This document shows, piece after piece, positions 47,222 through 60,094 of a stretch of DNA of 64,000 nucleotides. A program made the translations under genes and the position numbers. The DNA is from Actinostola sp. cb2023 (lineage: Eukaryota > Cnidaria > Anthozoa > Actiniaria > Actinostolidae). The stretch's first letter is position 1. The number at the start of each line of letters is the position of its first letter. The DNA is taken from contig JAUJYZ010000098.1 of NCBI GenBank assembly GCA_033675265.1, forward strand, positions 1,752,001 through 1,816,000, given 5' to 3'. The notes under the pieces are model-generated. The model was not told where the DNA came from, did not search any database, and saw only the letters and a list, made by a program, of their open reading frames with translations.

Positions 47222-47376
47222 CAGGGCCGTACATAAGCCAAAATTCAGGGGGGGGCAGTACGTATTTAAAAGCAAAAAATAAACATAAATAGTGCAGTTC
47301 TCATCACTTTTTGGTATCTTTTTCACCTTGCTAGGGGGGACAACTGCCTCCCCCCCCCTGTCTGTGTACGGCCCTG
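47222..47376. mobile_element. MITE, CAGGGCCGTAC ends
   Basis: cagggccgtac and gtacggccctg are perfect 11-bp inverted ends, flanked by GTTGG on both sides. The ends resemble hAT or similar elements. Contains short G and C runs. 155 bp. Confidence 0.7.
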
Positions 47377-47399
47377 GTTGGTTATTGAATATTTCAATC

Positions 47400-49890
47400 A
47401 AATGCATTAAAAATGTGAAGTATTATATATGTATTATACATGAAGGGAAGGGAATTACAGTATACATGAAGGGAAAGACATGCAGTGATGGAAACGATGC
47501 GGCTATTAAACGAAAAAACTTCTAGAGGCACAGGAATAAAAAGTTGGTCAATCAGACTGACACTCAAGTAAAGGACATCTCCTAACGGTATCAATCACAT
47601 CCAAATATTGTTTAGGCTGCATTACACAGACATCGAGATTTTAGAGCCTGTTGGAGTAAACACTTTTAGCTTTACATAATTGTATGTAGGGGGAAAAAGA
47701 CCTGTAGTTACTTGTATTTTGTTGCTTTACCAAGGATTCGCCAATTGCGGCGGGCAACACCCTCGACTTTATTCGATCAACGATTGTTCTCTATCAAGTT
47801 TTCCCTGCATGGTTCTCTAGGGCATGATAAGCCATGTTTTTAGCAATGTGCAGGCTAACTAAGGTCACGACGTACTTCACATCAGCCTCGTTAACTGAGA
47901 AATCGTATTTTTTTTCGAGAAAAACAAAACTGTTTTGCACCTGCTCCTGAAATAATTTCACACGAAACATGGACATATTTTTGTATTTATTTTTGTCTTG
48001 TATGTAATCTAGTTACAAATCATTACGAAATCCATAATCAACATGCATATCAACAATTCAATATATTCCATCTTGCTTTAGTCAAAACTAAGTTTCCAAA
48101 CCATCAGTAAACAAGTTCGTGGCTAGATTCAGTAATGCCTGGTTTTCATCAGTGCCACTAGCAAGCGCAAACACAGCAGGCTTTATGTCACTGTGAAAAC
48201 TCGATTTAGTGACACAAGCATAAGCGCAGGGATCATGAACCATTTTTAATTTCCGTGTGCTTGCGCATATGCTTGCGTCGGTCCGTTTTCACACGACACA
48301 TATTTCTTAGATTTGCGCTTGTGCTTCCTCTTACTGCTCGAGTCGTAGTGAAAAACGGACTTAATAGTTTGCGCAACCGATTCCCTGAAAAATGAGCAGT
48401 TATTCGGCTTTTATTCTAGTTTCCTCTGGGTAAAACAATAATAAAATACGGCGTCTAAACCGATCGCAAAGTCATTGATAGTATATTGGACAGGAAGTTA
48501 GTACTGAAAAACGTGGTCTTATATGCCTCGGGGTTGGCACACTGTCGGGTAAAACTGAAGTGGATGAGGACAAACTAAAACACAGTCTAGTACTGATTGA
48601 TTTCTACTGTTATCGTGGTATCTTCTACAAAGTTATAAATAATATATACATTTAATACGAACAGTACAATATTTATCGATGTATGCGGTGTTTTCTCAGT
48701 CATCATCATTCCAGACATGTCTCTAGTTATCCGACCCCCAGAATCGCGCTGTATCTAACAATTATACAGTTATCTCTTCAATAAGCATATCAATCAGTTC
48801 AACTAGACAAACTGGAGAATTCGCGCACAAAACAACAAAAGTCTTTTTTTCCCACTGAATAAAGCAGCACCTTCTTCCTTAGCAGCACTAAACTTCTAAA
48901 TGTGTTCAGTGTGTTATTCTGTCCGTTTATTCTTGCAGTACTGACTGAGTTGACCATAATGGCTTTAAATGAAACTAAAGACAAGCGGAATTAGACTACC
49001 GTATCCAATAACTTTTCCAATTTCAAAAGATCAAAACTAGCGAAAGTTTTTCGATTCCGCTCTCTCTATAGTCACAAAGTAGGCCGGGACCAACTGATCG
49101 TGCCATAGTCGATAATTTTCGTCTTTTGATTGAAAAATCACAGTAAAGATAAGGCGCGCATCACAGTGAGAAAAAGAGCGGTTATCGTGCAAACTAAGAG
49201 AATATGCAAGTCATAATCAGTCAGTAGATTATTAAAACATATTCACAAACATTGGAGAGTCTAGAGTCGGCTGGAGAACCACCAGTATAGACATTCAGTC
49301 ACCACTTACTATTTTATTTACTTTTTTCTTGGCCGAAGCCGAATCAAGTCGGTATTTGTTGGGGACTCAGACGCTCAGTTATGTCAGCCGTAAAGGAGAT
49401 CAGGATAGGTATAGCAATTACTAATCAAATCGATTTTTTATCCCGTTAGCTCAGGCGGTTTAAAATAATTATGAAATAAGTGGAAAAAGTGAAAAATGAT
49501 TTTTGTTGCAGATGTTGAAAGATCAGCCGATTATATATAATCGGTCAGTGGGACGTAGTAATAACAGTTATAGATGCTACTCGTACTCTTTGAAATAAAT
49601 CTGATTAAATTGTCACGGCTCAAAGACGGATCTTTATAGCCATCGGTCTCAGTTCGATAGTCATCGCCGAGACCGCAATTATTCCCGTTACCGCGGGATA
49701 TTCATTTATAATTCATTCAGAAATGATAGTTTCTAGCGTGAAGTTCTTTTTGAATCTCTCCACCAATCTTGTTTCATTTCTGAAGAGGTTGCGGTGATGG
49801 AGTAAATGGACTGATATTAAACATGGCAGGCGACATCTTACATTTATACAAAAAAAATAATCATAAAATATCATTTACGTTGTAGTTGGG
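47400..49890. other. no gene recognised
   Basis: Short spurious frames only. Around 48140-48370 there are repeated gcgcttgtgctt/aagcgcaa motifs in both orientations, probably an old degenerate MITE. Confidence 0.5.
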
Positions 49891-49894
49891 AATA

Positions 49895-50238
49895 CAGCTA
49901 ATTCAGAAAACGTTGTCGGCGATCGACTTCAAGCCTACGCGACTAGACCGAAAGGGAGTATGGGTAGATATGATAATTCACTTGCATGCTTATGGCAGGT
50001 GAATCTGTAAATTCTGAAAAAAAATTCTGAAAAGCCCCATGACCTGGGGAGAATTTATAAAGTATTATAAATGTATGCCTACACGTATTAAAACAGAAGC
50101 AAATATGATTCATATTCCATGAGAGACGTTCCTTTTTGCTAGTGTATTTATGGACTCAATGATTTTTACCCATACTCCTTTTCGGTCTAGTCGCGTAGGC
50201 TTGAAGTCGATCGCCGACAACGTTTTCTGAATTAGCTG
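49895..50238. mobile_element. MITE family B copy 2, complete (344 bp, TA flanks)
   Basis: Near-perfect TIRs of about 75 bp: cagctaattcagaaaacgtt continuing through tcggcgatcgacttcaagcc to ggagtatgggta. TA lies on both sides, consistent with a Tc1/mariner-type target. Shares its interior with 26591-26843. Its ends resemble those of the element at 56932-57086. Confidence 0.85.
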
Positions 50239-50239
50239 T

Positions 50240-52990
50240 ATGTTATAGCAATAACGCACCATCTCTTTTAACGAGAGTGAGTTTTTTTTAAATTAACACA
50301 CCAAATATTAGCGCTGTACTACGAAATCTTGAAAAGTTATAGTGATTTGAAATTACAAAGATTTGTGCCAGAAATCGAACTTAGGTCCTAATTTGCCTCC
50401 TGTCCGATGTATTTTGCACCTTTGAAAAGCTTATTTTTATTATTATATTATATTATTTTTATAATATATCATTTTACCTTTACTTAACACTTTATTCTTT
50501 CAGTTTATGCAAATGTACGCAAATTACAAATATCAATTTATGCCAGTGTATGTACTGAATGTATATTAATAGGACGTCACGCTGAATGAAACACTATTTT
50601 TAAACTCAATTTCAAGCTGTGCGTGTTAATGTTTTGCATATATTGTGTAGCCTCAATGCAAGCGATGAAAGGATAATAGTCAGTCGTTGACCGAAAGACG
50701 AAATAGCAGCGACTGGGGTGAAAACAAGCGACAGGGGCAGCGTTCAAGGGTCGCGCATACTCCTTCAAGTCTTCGAGAAAGAAAAGATAAACAAGACTAC
50801 TATTACCTCTCAAGTGTCCGCTAGATTGTTAGAAGAGGCGGTGAAGTAGTTAAAGGTGAGTACGGGAAAATGAGCTAGATTATAGAATGCTGTCGTTTTT
50901 ATACACACACACGATGTACGATATTGCCATGCGAGTGTCCGGCGGCGTTGCGATGCACCCCTACGTTCAATGTGAAGCCCAAGTCTGGTATTTAACCCTA
51001 GAATTAAGACATTTTCTAGAAGTATTGGAAGCCAATACTTTATATCGAGTGTGAATATGAAATCAACGATCATCATAATGTTATGATTAGCGTGCCACTT
51101 GCGCTGTTATAGATGTTTCACTGGCACCGGATTAACCAATAATAGCTATGTTTTCTACAACAATCTCTTCTCGTCACTTAGACCTCGTGGAGAATAATCT
51201 CTGCATGAGCTTTTTACCATTCAGCTCTCTTCTACATGCTCGATAAACTCTATCCGGTTGAACACATCGAACCACGTCAAGTGATTAGCCTTAGGCTCAC
51301 TATCAGCAGTGCTTAAGTGACTGTGGAACTGAAGTGCAGTGAAAAAAGGATTCATAAAGAATTTATATATCAGTTTCCAATATGGACTTATCAAGAGAGA
51401 TTATTTCTACATTAAACTTCCGCGGTTCACTGAAACTGTTATTAATGGTTATTCTAATAGGGTTTAGATCACCGGGGTTAAAAATAGAAGATATCGTTTA
51501 ATTGCGCGCTCATATCCGTGCGTAAGGCATAAACAAAGACAACTAAATACCACTAATCAAGCAATAAAGAGCTATGAATTTTGTGTCTTTTAGAACAATT
51601 AATATATTATGACTAGAACATTCTGCTTCAGGTACAAATGTTAATCATATATACATCATACTCATTACTTTGGGCACCGACAGGATAAGTAAATATTGTG
51701 AGGAAAACATCGAGCCTACTAAGCCAGATACAGACCGCATTGCTCTTCAAAGAGCTCCGACGAGAAGGATAAATTTAGAGTATAGTTTTGGCACTGTTTT
51801 TTCATAATATTATGACAAATGACAAAAAGCCTTTGTTGGGTAACAGAGTTTCGATAGTAATTTTCACCTTGGCATTATTGTTACGGTAGTCCAAGAAAAC
51901 ACGTCAAGCATTTTTTAAATACCAGTATGGCTGACCGACTACCGGGAATATCTACCACAATGATTATACTGTAAAACAGGAAGCTCAAACTGATATGTAT
52001 TTCTCAGTAGACACGATAGTTTAAGTAGTGTTTGCGTGCTAAAACAAGACCGAAGCTCGGCCCTGTTTCGGTTGAGAGGAAATGGAGGCTTACGAACCAT
52101 GCACACCATGTGAGTCAGTCAGTAAACAACGGTATAGAAGGCTTTTGTTATCCAACGATTTGTTTTTAGTTTTTGATGAGTAATTATCACCTTCAGCGCT
52201 GTGGGTGATCACCTTGTTTAACTAACATGTCACGACAAGTTAATATTACGGGTGTAGAAAATCCACTCTTGTGGAAAAACTTTGCAATCAGACAGCTGCC
52301 GCGCTGGTTGACCTGCTTCAATGTGAAATTGTGAATAGAATTACATTATTATTATTTAGTATTGACAAAGAACATAATTACGACTGAATGAATGAATATA
52401 AGTACCTGCATTTGGCCGAGAGTCTGAAGGGACAAAGGAGACTGCCAAGCAGGGTAGAACCTGCACTGTATCTGTTCTATAAACAAGGCCAAAAGGACTA
52501 AATAAACAGCTCAAATATATATATATATATCTCTGCTGATATTTCAGCCTGATTCAATAGCAAACTCGTTAGAAGATATAAATTGATTCGCCGATTGGTT
52601 TTGTTTCCGACGATTTTACGGTAAACTCTGTTTAGCAATTCCTCAGAGAAAAACAGTAGTTTGGCCAAAAAAAAACTCCTTTTCAATACCTATCACCATT
52701 TCTTATGTAACAGTTGTTCGCTTAGTATAGGGTACGTATACTCTGGAGTACAGTCCCGTTACAGCGCGGGAAATCAAAACGCGCACGCTAGTGTATATTC
52801 TTGGTTTGACTGCCGGAGACATCGACTTTCAAAGTATATTGTAGTTGTAGTTTGTATTAGTTCAGCGATTTCTGATTAGCTCGTTAGAGTGTTAATTTTC
52901 TTTTTCTGGTTTTGTTTGTTGCACTTTTGAGGCCTCGTGCACCTCTTATAGGCGCGCAGAAGATAGGTGACAGGTGACTTTTGCTACAGA
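50240..52990. other. no gene recognised
   Basis: AT-rich DNA with short frames that lack recognisable domains and splice context. Confidence 0.5.
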
Positions 52991-52996
52991 ACTAAA

Positions 52997-53590
52997 ATTG
53001 TCAAGTTGACCATCATAATAATAATAATTAATAATAATTTATTAATTTATATTGCGCACTTTTCATAAAATGATCAAGTGCGCATTACAATAACTATGAC
53101 TAATTACAAAAATAAAATAAAAAATTATATATATATATATACTGTACAAGTTAAAATACAAAATTAAAATTTAGAATGAAATATGTACACAAAATAAAAA
53201 CTAATCATAAGCTTGTCTGAAAAGATAAGTCTTTAAACGACGTTTAAAAGTATCTACGCTGTCGATGGCACGAAGCTCAGTAGGTAACGAGTTCCACAGC
53301 TTTGGCGCGCCAACAGCGAATGCCCTATCACCAAGAGTAGCCCTAGTTCTTATTGTAGGGAGAGAAAGCTGCAAACTACCAGAGGATCGTAAACTGTACC
53401 TTGACGATTTGATCTGAATTAACTCATGTAGTGAGAAAGGAATGAACACCCGATTAAAAAGCAACATATATGAGTTTAAATGTAAAACTGAGCTATAAAC
53501 TCGCGAAAGAAACGGAGAAAAACTCCAAATGCACAACTGATTTGTTTCATAATCTTCCAAGTTTATGCTAACTAATGGATTTCAGTATAT
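52997..53590 (-). pseudogene. 5'-truncated LINE with reverse-transcriptase C-terminal remnant
   Basis: The minus-strand frame 53560-53210 ends in a tail typical of LINE ORF2 proteins of the CR1/jockey kind: TRATLGDRAFAVGAPKLWNS followed by LPTELRA and TFKRRLKTYLFRQAYD. No catalytic reverse-transcriptase domain remains. Downstream, a gtgcgca-bearing 3' UTR ends in an (AAT/ATT)n tail at 53010-53040. Upstream of the frame the element is lost, the normal result of incomplete reverse transcription. Inactive. Confidence 0.8.
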
Positions 53591-53655
53591 GTCACGTCAC
53601 TGATGGATTTCAGTGCTATATCACATTCAACCCGGCTCAGATAATCACACAAGAG

Positions 53656-53731
53656 TGTCCAGTAGCTCAGTGGTAGAGCAACCGTCTAGAAAATCGGCAG
53701 GTCGCCGTGGGTTCGGTTCCCACCTGGTGCT
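53656..53731 (+). tRNA. tRNA-like sequence, decayed
   Basis: Length 76 nt. A box tagctcagtggtagagc is perfect with a good D stem; B box is ggttcggttcc, with a perfect five-pair T stem. However only four of seven acceptor pairs form and the anticodon stem is broken, so the anticodon cannot be read safely. Most likely a pseudo-tRNA or a tRNA-derived SINE head. Confidence 0.45.
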
Positions 53732-53734
53732 TTA

Positions 53735-55930
53735 ACGTGGAGTTATTGCTTCTTATTATGACACTGAGTAACAGAGAATTGCCGAGAATGTAAAGTAGTC
53801 ATGGGTAATTCAGTGGGACAAAATGCAGAATGTTAACTCTATTTGAATATTGATTAATCTAGTTAAGACCAAAAAACTATATAAATATCTACCGTAATTA
53901 AGGAGATCTGTAAAGAGATTTTAATAGGAGCTCTTTTGATGAACCAGATGACATGTGATTTTGCCGAAAAACTAGTGAAACAAAGTCAAGAGCTTGTAGA
54001 GCTATCATTTGAAGTTACAGCACTTTTCTGTAATCTATCTTTTTCATTGCTCTATAAACAACAACGACTGACAACAACAGCAACAGAAGAAGAGAAAAAA
54101 AAACAGGAAAAGTAAAACTATACTAAAAAAACTAGGGATTAACTTTTTCTAAATAGAAAATGTAATCTAAAGCGGAAAGTGTATCATCAATCTTTATGAG
54201 TTCAACTGAGACAGAATACCGTGATCAGATATACCGCAGTGTATGTTATTCCGCACTAAAACATAACTTCTAAGTCGTCTTCTCTAACTCTCTTCCGTGA
54301 AGTAAAAAAAGCCATGTGTTCGGCACTAGTATTTCATACAAATAGGTAGCATTTAGCGCTATATAAGATGACTATTCACTTCTTCCCCGCAGTGCCTAGC
54401 TATTAGATGAATGCATGCATGCTGCTATGTTGAGACTTCATGAGGGGCTGAAGGCAACAGTAGATAGTAATCTACTACAATATAGTCATGTAACCTAAGC
54501 ATAAAAGCCTTGTGTAAGGATAAAGAGTTACTGACAGGTATACTAAGATAGTTTTACTTGATATTATTGTGGTTCTCAGTTTTGTGTAGTTGTCGTCACG
54601 CACATGGCAAGGTACATGAATTCACATGATAACAAAAACAGTCGATATACCAAGAGCGGTTATGTGGTTGGAGGGCTTGGTGCAGGTTGGACGTGATGTC
54701 AAATTCATAATAACGTCGGACAACTAGCCAATCCTCATTGCAGAAAATTCTAGTCACGAATCACAGCTGGAAAACATTGTTATGAGTGTAGGTAAAATCC
54801 TCGTCTGCCAACTGTTAGTTCTAATTGTATATATAGTTGATAAAGTATATTATTTATAATTGTTTGACCGGGAGGACGTGCAAACAAATGAAAACATGGA
54901 TATTTGCCCTGTTAGTGAACAAGACGTTGTGGCGGCTCTAAGTGAATACATATTAGCAGTAGGACATATTTGATATTCTAAGCCACATTTACATTAGCAT
55001 AAGAACTTTCATCGCCTCCGGCCTAAAATAAATCCATAGAAGAACCTTCTTTCTAGGAATAGAACTACTCATTCTATCCTCTTTTTGTAAAGATTTGCTT
55101 TGTGAAGCAAAAAGTATTTGTTATAGACATTCTATATTGGTTTAAGTAGGCAGTTCTGTGTTAGCCAGTTCAGCAATCATGGTACTGAATCTACGTGATG
55201 TCCTCCTGATATTCATATTGTTGACCAAATATATATCCCGATAATAATCGATGTCTAAACTTGTTATACAATGTAAATCATGTTCCATTCACCGTGGACG
55301 TGACTGAGTATCATGCAATGGATTTCCTTAACACTGTCTGCGTCGTCGATCGATCACATTCAATTCGATCATGTTTCGAATCAAGTTCAACGATAAAATA
55401 ATCTAATTGAGGTATGATTTAACTTAATTTAATACATTAGCTACCCATGTACTGCATGTTTTTACTGCCTTTTTCAGCTATGTCGAAGGTGGTTAGAGCG
55501 AAGCCGTAGTGGCTTGTTATAGTGCAGTGGTGGTATTGAATTTGTGGATAGTACTAGAATGAGCTTGTGTCACTTTTAACATTTTCACCTAAGACTAACA
55601 CAAATATCTTACCAAGAAAGAGCATGCTGAAATTAATAAATGTAGAACGTTTGAAACGAATTACATAGATAGGACCAGCTGGATAGGACGGAAGTTACAG
55701 GCGTCCAACTTATATTTTCTTTGCTCTTTTTGTAACGATTGCTCCGAGCCAAACACCCATGCAAATCCTTGTAGACTGGCAGCAAACTTTGGCCGCCTGT
55801 AACTTTCCTCCTGTCTACGTAATTCGTTTCAAACTTATCATATTTGCTAATTCTAATTATTGGTCTTGAAAATATAAAACAATCACGTGACTGTTGACAC
55901 ATGATCATTGTCGGTTGCGGTGAGCCATCG
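53735..55930. other. no gene recognised
   Basis: No convincing exon. A gtaacgaattgc-type short inverted similarity around 55640-55830 surrounds a ggcgtccaac segment, possibly an old MITE. Confidence 0.45.
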
Positions 55931-55934
55931 GTAC

Positions 55935-56170
55935 TGGTATATAGGTCAGTGGTTGTTGGTGGTATTGTAGGTGGAGCTAGTGGCGGCGGTGGTGTTTAGT
56001 GGGAGGTAGCTAGTGGAAGAGGTGGTGGAAGGTGAGGCTAGTGGTGGTTTGTGTGGTAAGTGGTGGTGGGAGTAGTGGTAGGAGGGAGGTAGTGACAGGT
56101 GGGGATCAGGTGGTTAGTAGATGGTGGTAGGTGCGGTTAGTGATGGTTTGTGTGGTAAGTGGTGGTCTGC
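55935..56170. repeat. GGT/GTA-rich low complexity
   Basis: Irregular gtggtggtag repeats. A second, more regular block (ggtgggagtagtggta) is at about 56400-56540. Confidence 0.85.
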
Positions 56171-56760
56171 GTGGTAGGTGGCACACCGCGGACAAACGTC
56201 TGCGCATGCGCGAGCTTTCTCCTGCATCAAAACTAAAGAAGAATGTAAAAACAGTCGACCATTTTGGCTCGCCTAACGTAACTACAAACTCCAATAACTT
56301 TTAAAAAAGTAAAAAAATAAACTCGCAGTTGATAAAAAATAAGATAATCTTTAACCTGTAGAATTCTAGAGCTTAACTTTGAAGTCATTTGTTCAGTGTT
56401 TTCAGACATTTGACCGCGGTGAAGGTAGGTGGTGGTGGGAGTAGTGGTAGGTGGGGGTGGGAGTAGTGGTAGGTGGGAGTGGGAGTAGTGGTAGGTGGGG
56501 GTGGTGGTTAGAATGGTGGTCGGTGTGGTAGGGTATTTTAAGTGCCTTTTCTTAAAATTTCAAATTCACTAGTTTACAGCGATAAATGAAAAGAGAATAA
56601 TGAAATATAGATATATAGTAACTATCCTTTTTTGAGGTTGTCCTTCCTTTACTCTGTTCGAGAGGAAATCATTTTCTCATACTCATTAATTATTTATGAG
56701 GTAACCAGCCAATCAAATGGGCAGAATAATGCCACGTGATGTACCTTGAAAGTACGGAAA

Positions 56761-56831
56761 GTACTGGCGAGAGTAACTGGAAATATTTTTCTCCAGTTAC
56801 TGGAAAAATTTCCAGTTACTCTCCCCAGTAC
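56761..56831. repeat. hairpin (gtactgg...ccagtac)
   Basis: Arms gtactggcgagagtaactgg and ccagttactctccccagtac, with an inner aaatatttttctccag pair. Small foldback. Confidence 0.7.
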
Positions 56832-56931
56832 TTATCATGAGGGACGATTAGAACTAATCGTTCGCCTCGGACTGGAAACCCCGTCTAGTCCTCATTCTCG
56901 GCTTTGAAACATTACTTCATATACAAACATA

Positions 56932-57086
56932 CACCTAATTTCAAAAACGTTGTCCAATAATAATCAAAAAAGCCAAATAGGATTTCATTAAAAGACAAAA
57001 GAAGTGCACTCAAGCTGAACTGTTTCTTTTGTCTTTTTGAATGAATTCGTATTTGGCTATTTGGACAACGTTTTTGAAATTAGGTG
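56932..57086. mobile_element. MITE, CACCTAATTTCAAAAACG ends, TA flanks
   Basis: Perfect 25-bp TIRs (cacctaatttcaaaaacgtt...), TA on both sides, 155 bp. The ends align with those of family B (ca.ctaatt...aaaacgttgtc), so both probably used related transposases. Confidence 0.8.
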
Positions 57087-57589
57087 TATAAACAATAGGA
57101 TAACAAATAAACCGAGATATATCGTGAATGGTACATGCAGTATATGAGAATACTTGAGGGACGAATACCGACAATAATTACACAACTCCAGCATTAACAT
57201 CTCAGTATTCAGGTGCCATTATATTGAAATTCGACCTTGACTTAATGCCAAGAACAAGCATTTCTGAACCACACTCGTAACTGATGCCAAAAGCAAACCT
57301 TGCTTGACGGACTTCCGCTCATCAAAGCCTCGGAAACCTTTCTTCGTTATTCCGTGAATCAATGGAATGCTGCCGAAGACGTTTCACTGAACGCTCTGCA
57401 TGCTGATTACTGCCATCCTGGAAGCGATTCTGTCCACCTTTCAGTGTCACTATACTATATGCTCACTATAATTTAGGCGGGAACTATGATGTCAATTGTC
57501 ATACCATGTATCAGTGCAAAACATGTTGATTCCCAGTGCTAATTGCCAAACTACCCCTTACTTGTATACACCGAGGTATATAACCGCTC

Positions 57590-57706
57590 TGTGGCGGATT
57601 TAGGGGGGTTCATTGGGTGTCCGTGCACCCCCTAGCTGCCCAGGAACAATTCAATAATACCCCCCCCCCCCCCCCCCCCCACCTCAAAATCCTAGATCCG
57701 CCCCAG
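57590..57706. mobile_element. hAT-like MITE (GGCGGAT ends)
   Basis: tgtggcggatttagg and cctagatccgccccag are inverted; flanks AACCGCTC and AACCGTCT agree at six of eight bases. Contains the C21 run. The ends resemble those of 23963-24778. Confidence 0.6.
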
Positions 57707-57714
57707 AACCGTCT

Positions 57715-59030
57715 TATATCATCGCTGACAATAGAGAAATGTACTATGCAACCAGCAAGATAAAGCCGTCAGTTTTGTTGTGCAGCTTACGTTACTTGAC
57801 ATGCGCTTTGCATTTCCAAACCTCGTTCCACATTCCAACATAATAATAATAATAACAACATTGTGTATTCGCAAACGCCAACACAGGATGTCGTTTTCAA
57901 TGAATTCCAGGCGGTCGAGAAAGGTCAACCATCCGATCGTCAGTTTCGAAGAATCCCGATTTGACCACACCCAGACCAATACATACCTATGTTCGAATAG
58001 TTATATCCCCTAGACGAGTAAATGTGATTAAGGTCTTGTAGGCTCAATATTCACATCAGCATTAACAAAGTCGTAATAGCTCCTTACACGCAGTGACGAC
58101 AAGATTCCTGCCGTCCTCAGAGCTTCTAAAGTGTATATTGAACACCTCGCTATTGCTAATGGGATTACAACATTGTACATACTCTGTTCTTAGCCCCTGT
58201 AGGCTGGCAGGGACAGAAATAGATGTCGGCAAACGAACAAGATGATAAGGCCCCTCTTAATTAATAATATTATGTTTAGGTTCACAGCATCCATGGGGCG
58301 TAAAGCAATTATGAATCCATTCACATTAGTATTTGATAGAACACATTGAGAGCAGACGTACTGCATTGGTACTACAAGCCAACACTATTTTACTTGTGAT
58401 AATCATTGAGTGATGATAATCCCATCAGTCGATCGTAAATACCAATGGAAGAGTGCTGACTAAGGCATCAGTGTTACAAGGCTAAAAACTAAAGGTACAA
58501 TGTCGTAGTTCTGAGTCAGTTCAGTTCATGCTTTAGAGGTCTCTATTTTGACCAAGAATCTGTGTTACACGAGCAAATCGTCAGACTTGGGAAGTCATTG
58601 GGAAATGCTTCTTATGCGTTTTATAATAGTCACAGAATTGGCTGACAAATACGCACACGATCGAACAAAATGACTGACGAAACCCATACGCTTTTATGTT
58701 GGTTCCTAACTTTCAAACCAAGACTAACTCTGTCGTAGGTTTATCGAACGTGCAACAGCCTGAATACACAAAGCATACACTGCGGCGTGAAGGTTGTTAC
58801 AAGCACTCGGAAACATTCCCATGCCTAATTTGGTAGCTTAGGTATAGTAGCTAGGTTTGTTTTATTATAATCAAATATATAAGGTCAAGTGCGGTCTGTT
58901 TGTAGAGCGGTAAACACACGTATATTGTTTTTAAATTAATTTAGAATTTCTATTACTATATCTGAGCTTGGGCTGCCTGTGCTTTGTTCTACCCAGCATG
59001 TACTTGAATAGTTTTAACATTTTTATGCCG
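57715..59030. other. no gene recognised
   Basis: Only short overlapping frames near 57719-58013, without recognisable domains. Confidence 0.45.
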
Positions 59031-59033
59031 ACC

Positions 59034-59972
59034 GATTTAAACACGAGGACGCACTATAAAAGGGCATCGCTCGCCCACAATTGTTTGAATAATAATGAGT
59101 TTCAATATGGTGGACAATGGTTGAACAACGGGGTAAAATAATTTTCTTAATAAAGTCATATTTCAACAGCAAAGTCAATGAAGAAATTGTAAATTTACGT
59201 CTAAAACAGTTATAATAGACGGACGTGTCAATATTTTTCGTATTCGGTAGTTATCTATACGATTTTTCAGTCGCACCACGCGTACCGAAGAATGTTTTGA
59301 ATTTCGCGCGCCAGTATCACAACAATCAACATCCGTACTTCTTATCCAGGCCTACAAATTCATGAAGCGAAATCCTCTTTGCCTGTAATAAGCATTTCCA
59401 AGCATAAAACTATGTTCGGTCATTTCTAAATAGAGCGACAAGAGTATTGTTTTCATTACACAAGTACAGTTGCCGTTCGTCTTCGTCGTCACCATAACAA
59501 GACGAACGACGTCGTTCGCCGCGAAGGCGTATTGTTACGAGGTAATGTGTCGAGCATTTGTACATCTCTGTATACTGTAAAGGCCGGTAAGGTTTCGAAC
59601 TATGCTGTGAGTATATTTAATTCGCAAGTGGTATTTCCATGTCTTGGAGGGTAAATTTTAGGATAACCTACGAAAGCAATGATAAGCAGACAATACTAGA
59701 GCCGTGCGACTTCAAAACGGCTAACGGTTCCAGTTCAAAGTACCATTATTTTATTTTACCAAAGTGAAAAGTGATAGTGAATTGTACAACAAAAATTATC
59801 CATGTGCGTTTTTAGTACTTATTTCCACAGTTTCTTGTTCATTTGATTGATTTATAGAGCTTGCAATTCTTGAGATCCTCTCTCTGTGACGTCTCGGTAG
59901 ATTTGATTGACAGATCCAACGAACTTACCCTAGGTACCTCTCCTTTTATAGTACGCCCTCGTGTTTAAAATC
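59034..59972. mobile_element. 0.94-kb TIR element (AAACACGAGG...CTATAAAAGG ends)
   Basis: gatttaaacacgaggacgca and the inverted right end (cgccctcgtgtttaaaatc), each followed inward by the ctataaaagg pair, form 30-bp imperfect TIRs. No transposase in between. Confidence 0.6.
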
Positions 59973-60094
59973 CTCCTCATTGTAGCTACCCACAATTCTT
60001 TAGGATTCCGTACGCGGAAGCGAGGTCAGGGAACAAAAACGTCTTAAATTTATCATACTTTTAGGGAATATGTCTAGTCTATACCGTTCCTAGT

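Noticed and set aside
53201..53560. A host protein-coding exon
   Set aside because: The sequence matches the C-terminal tail typical of LINE ORF2 proteins and is followed by a retroelement 3' tail.
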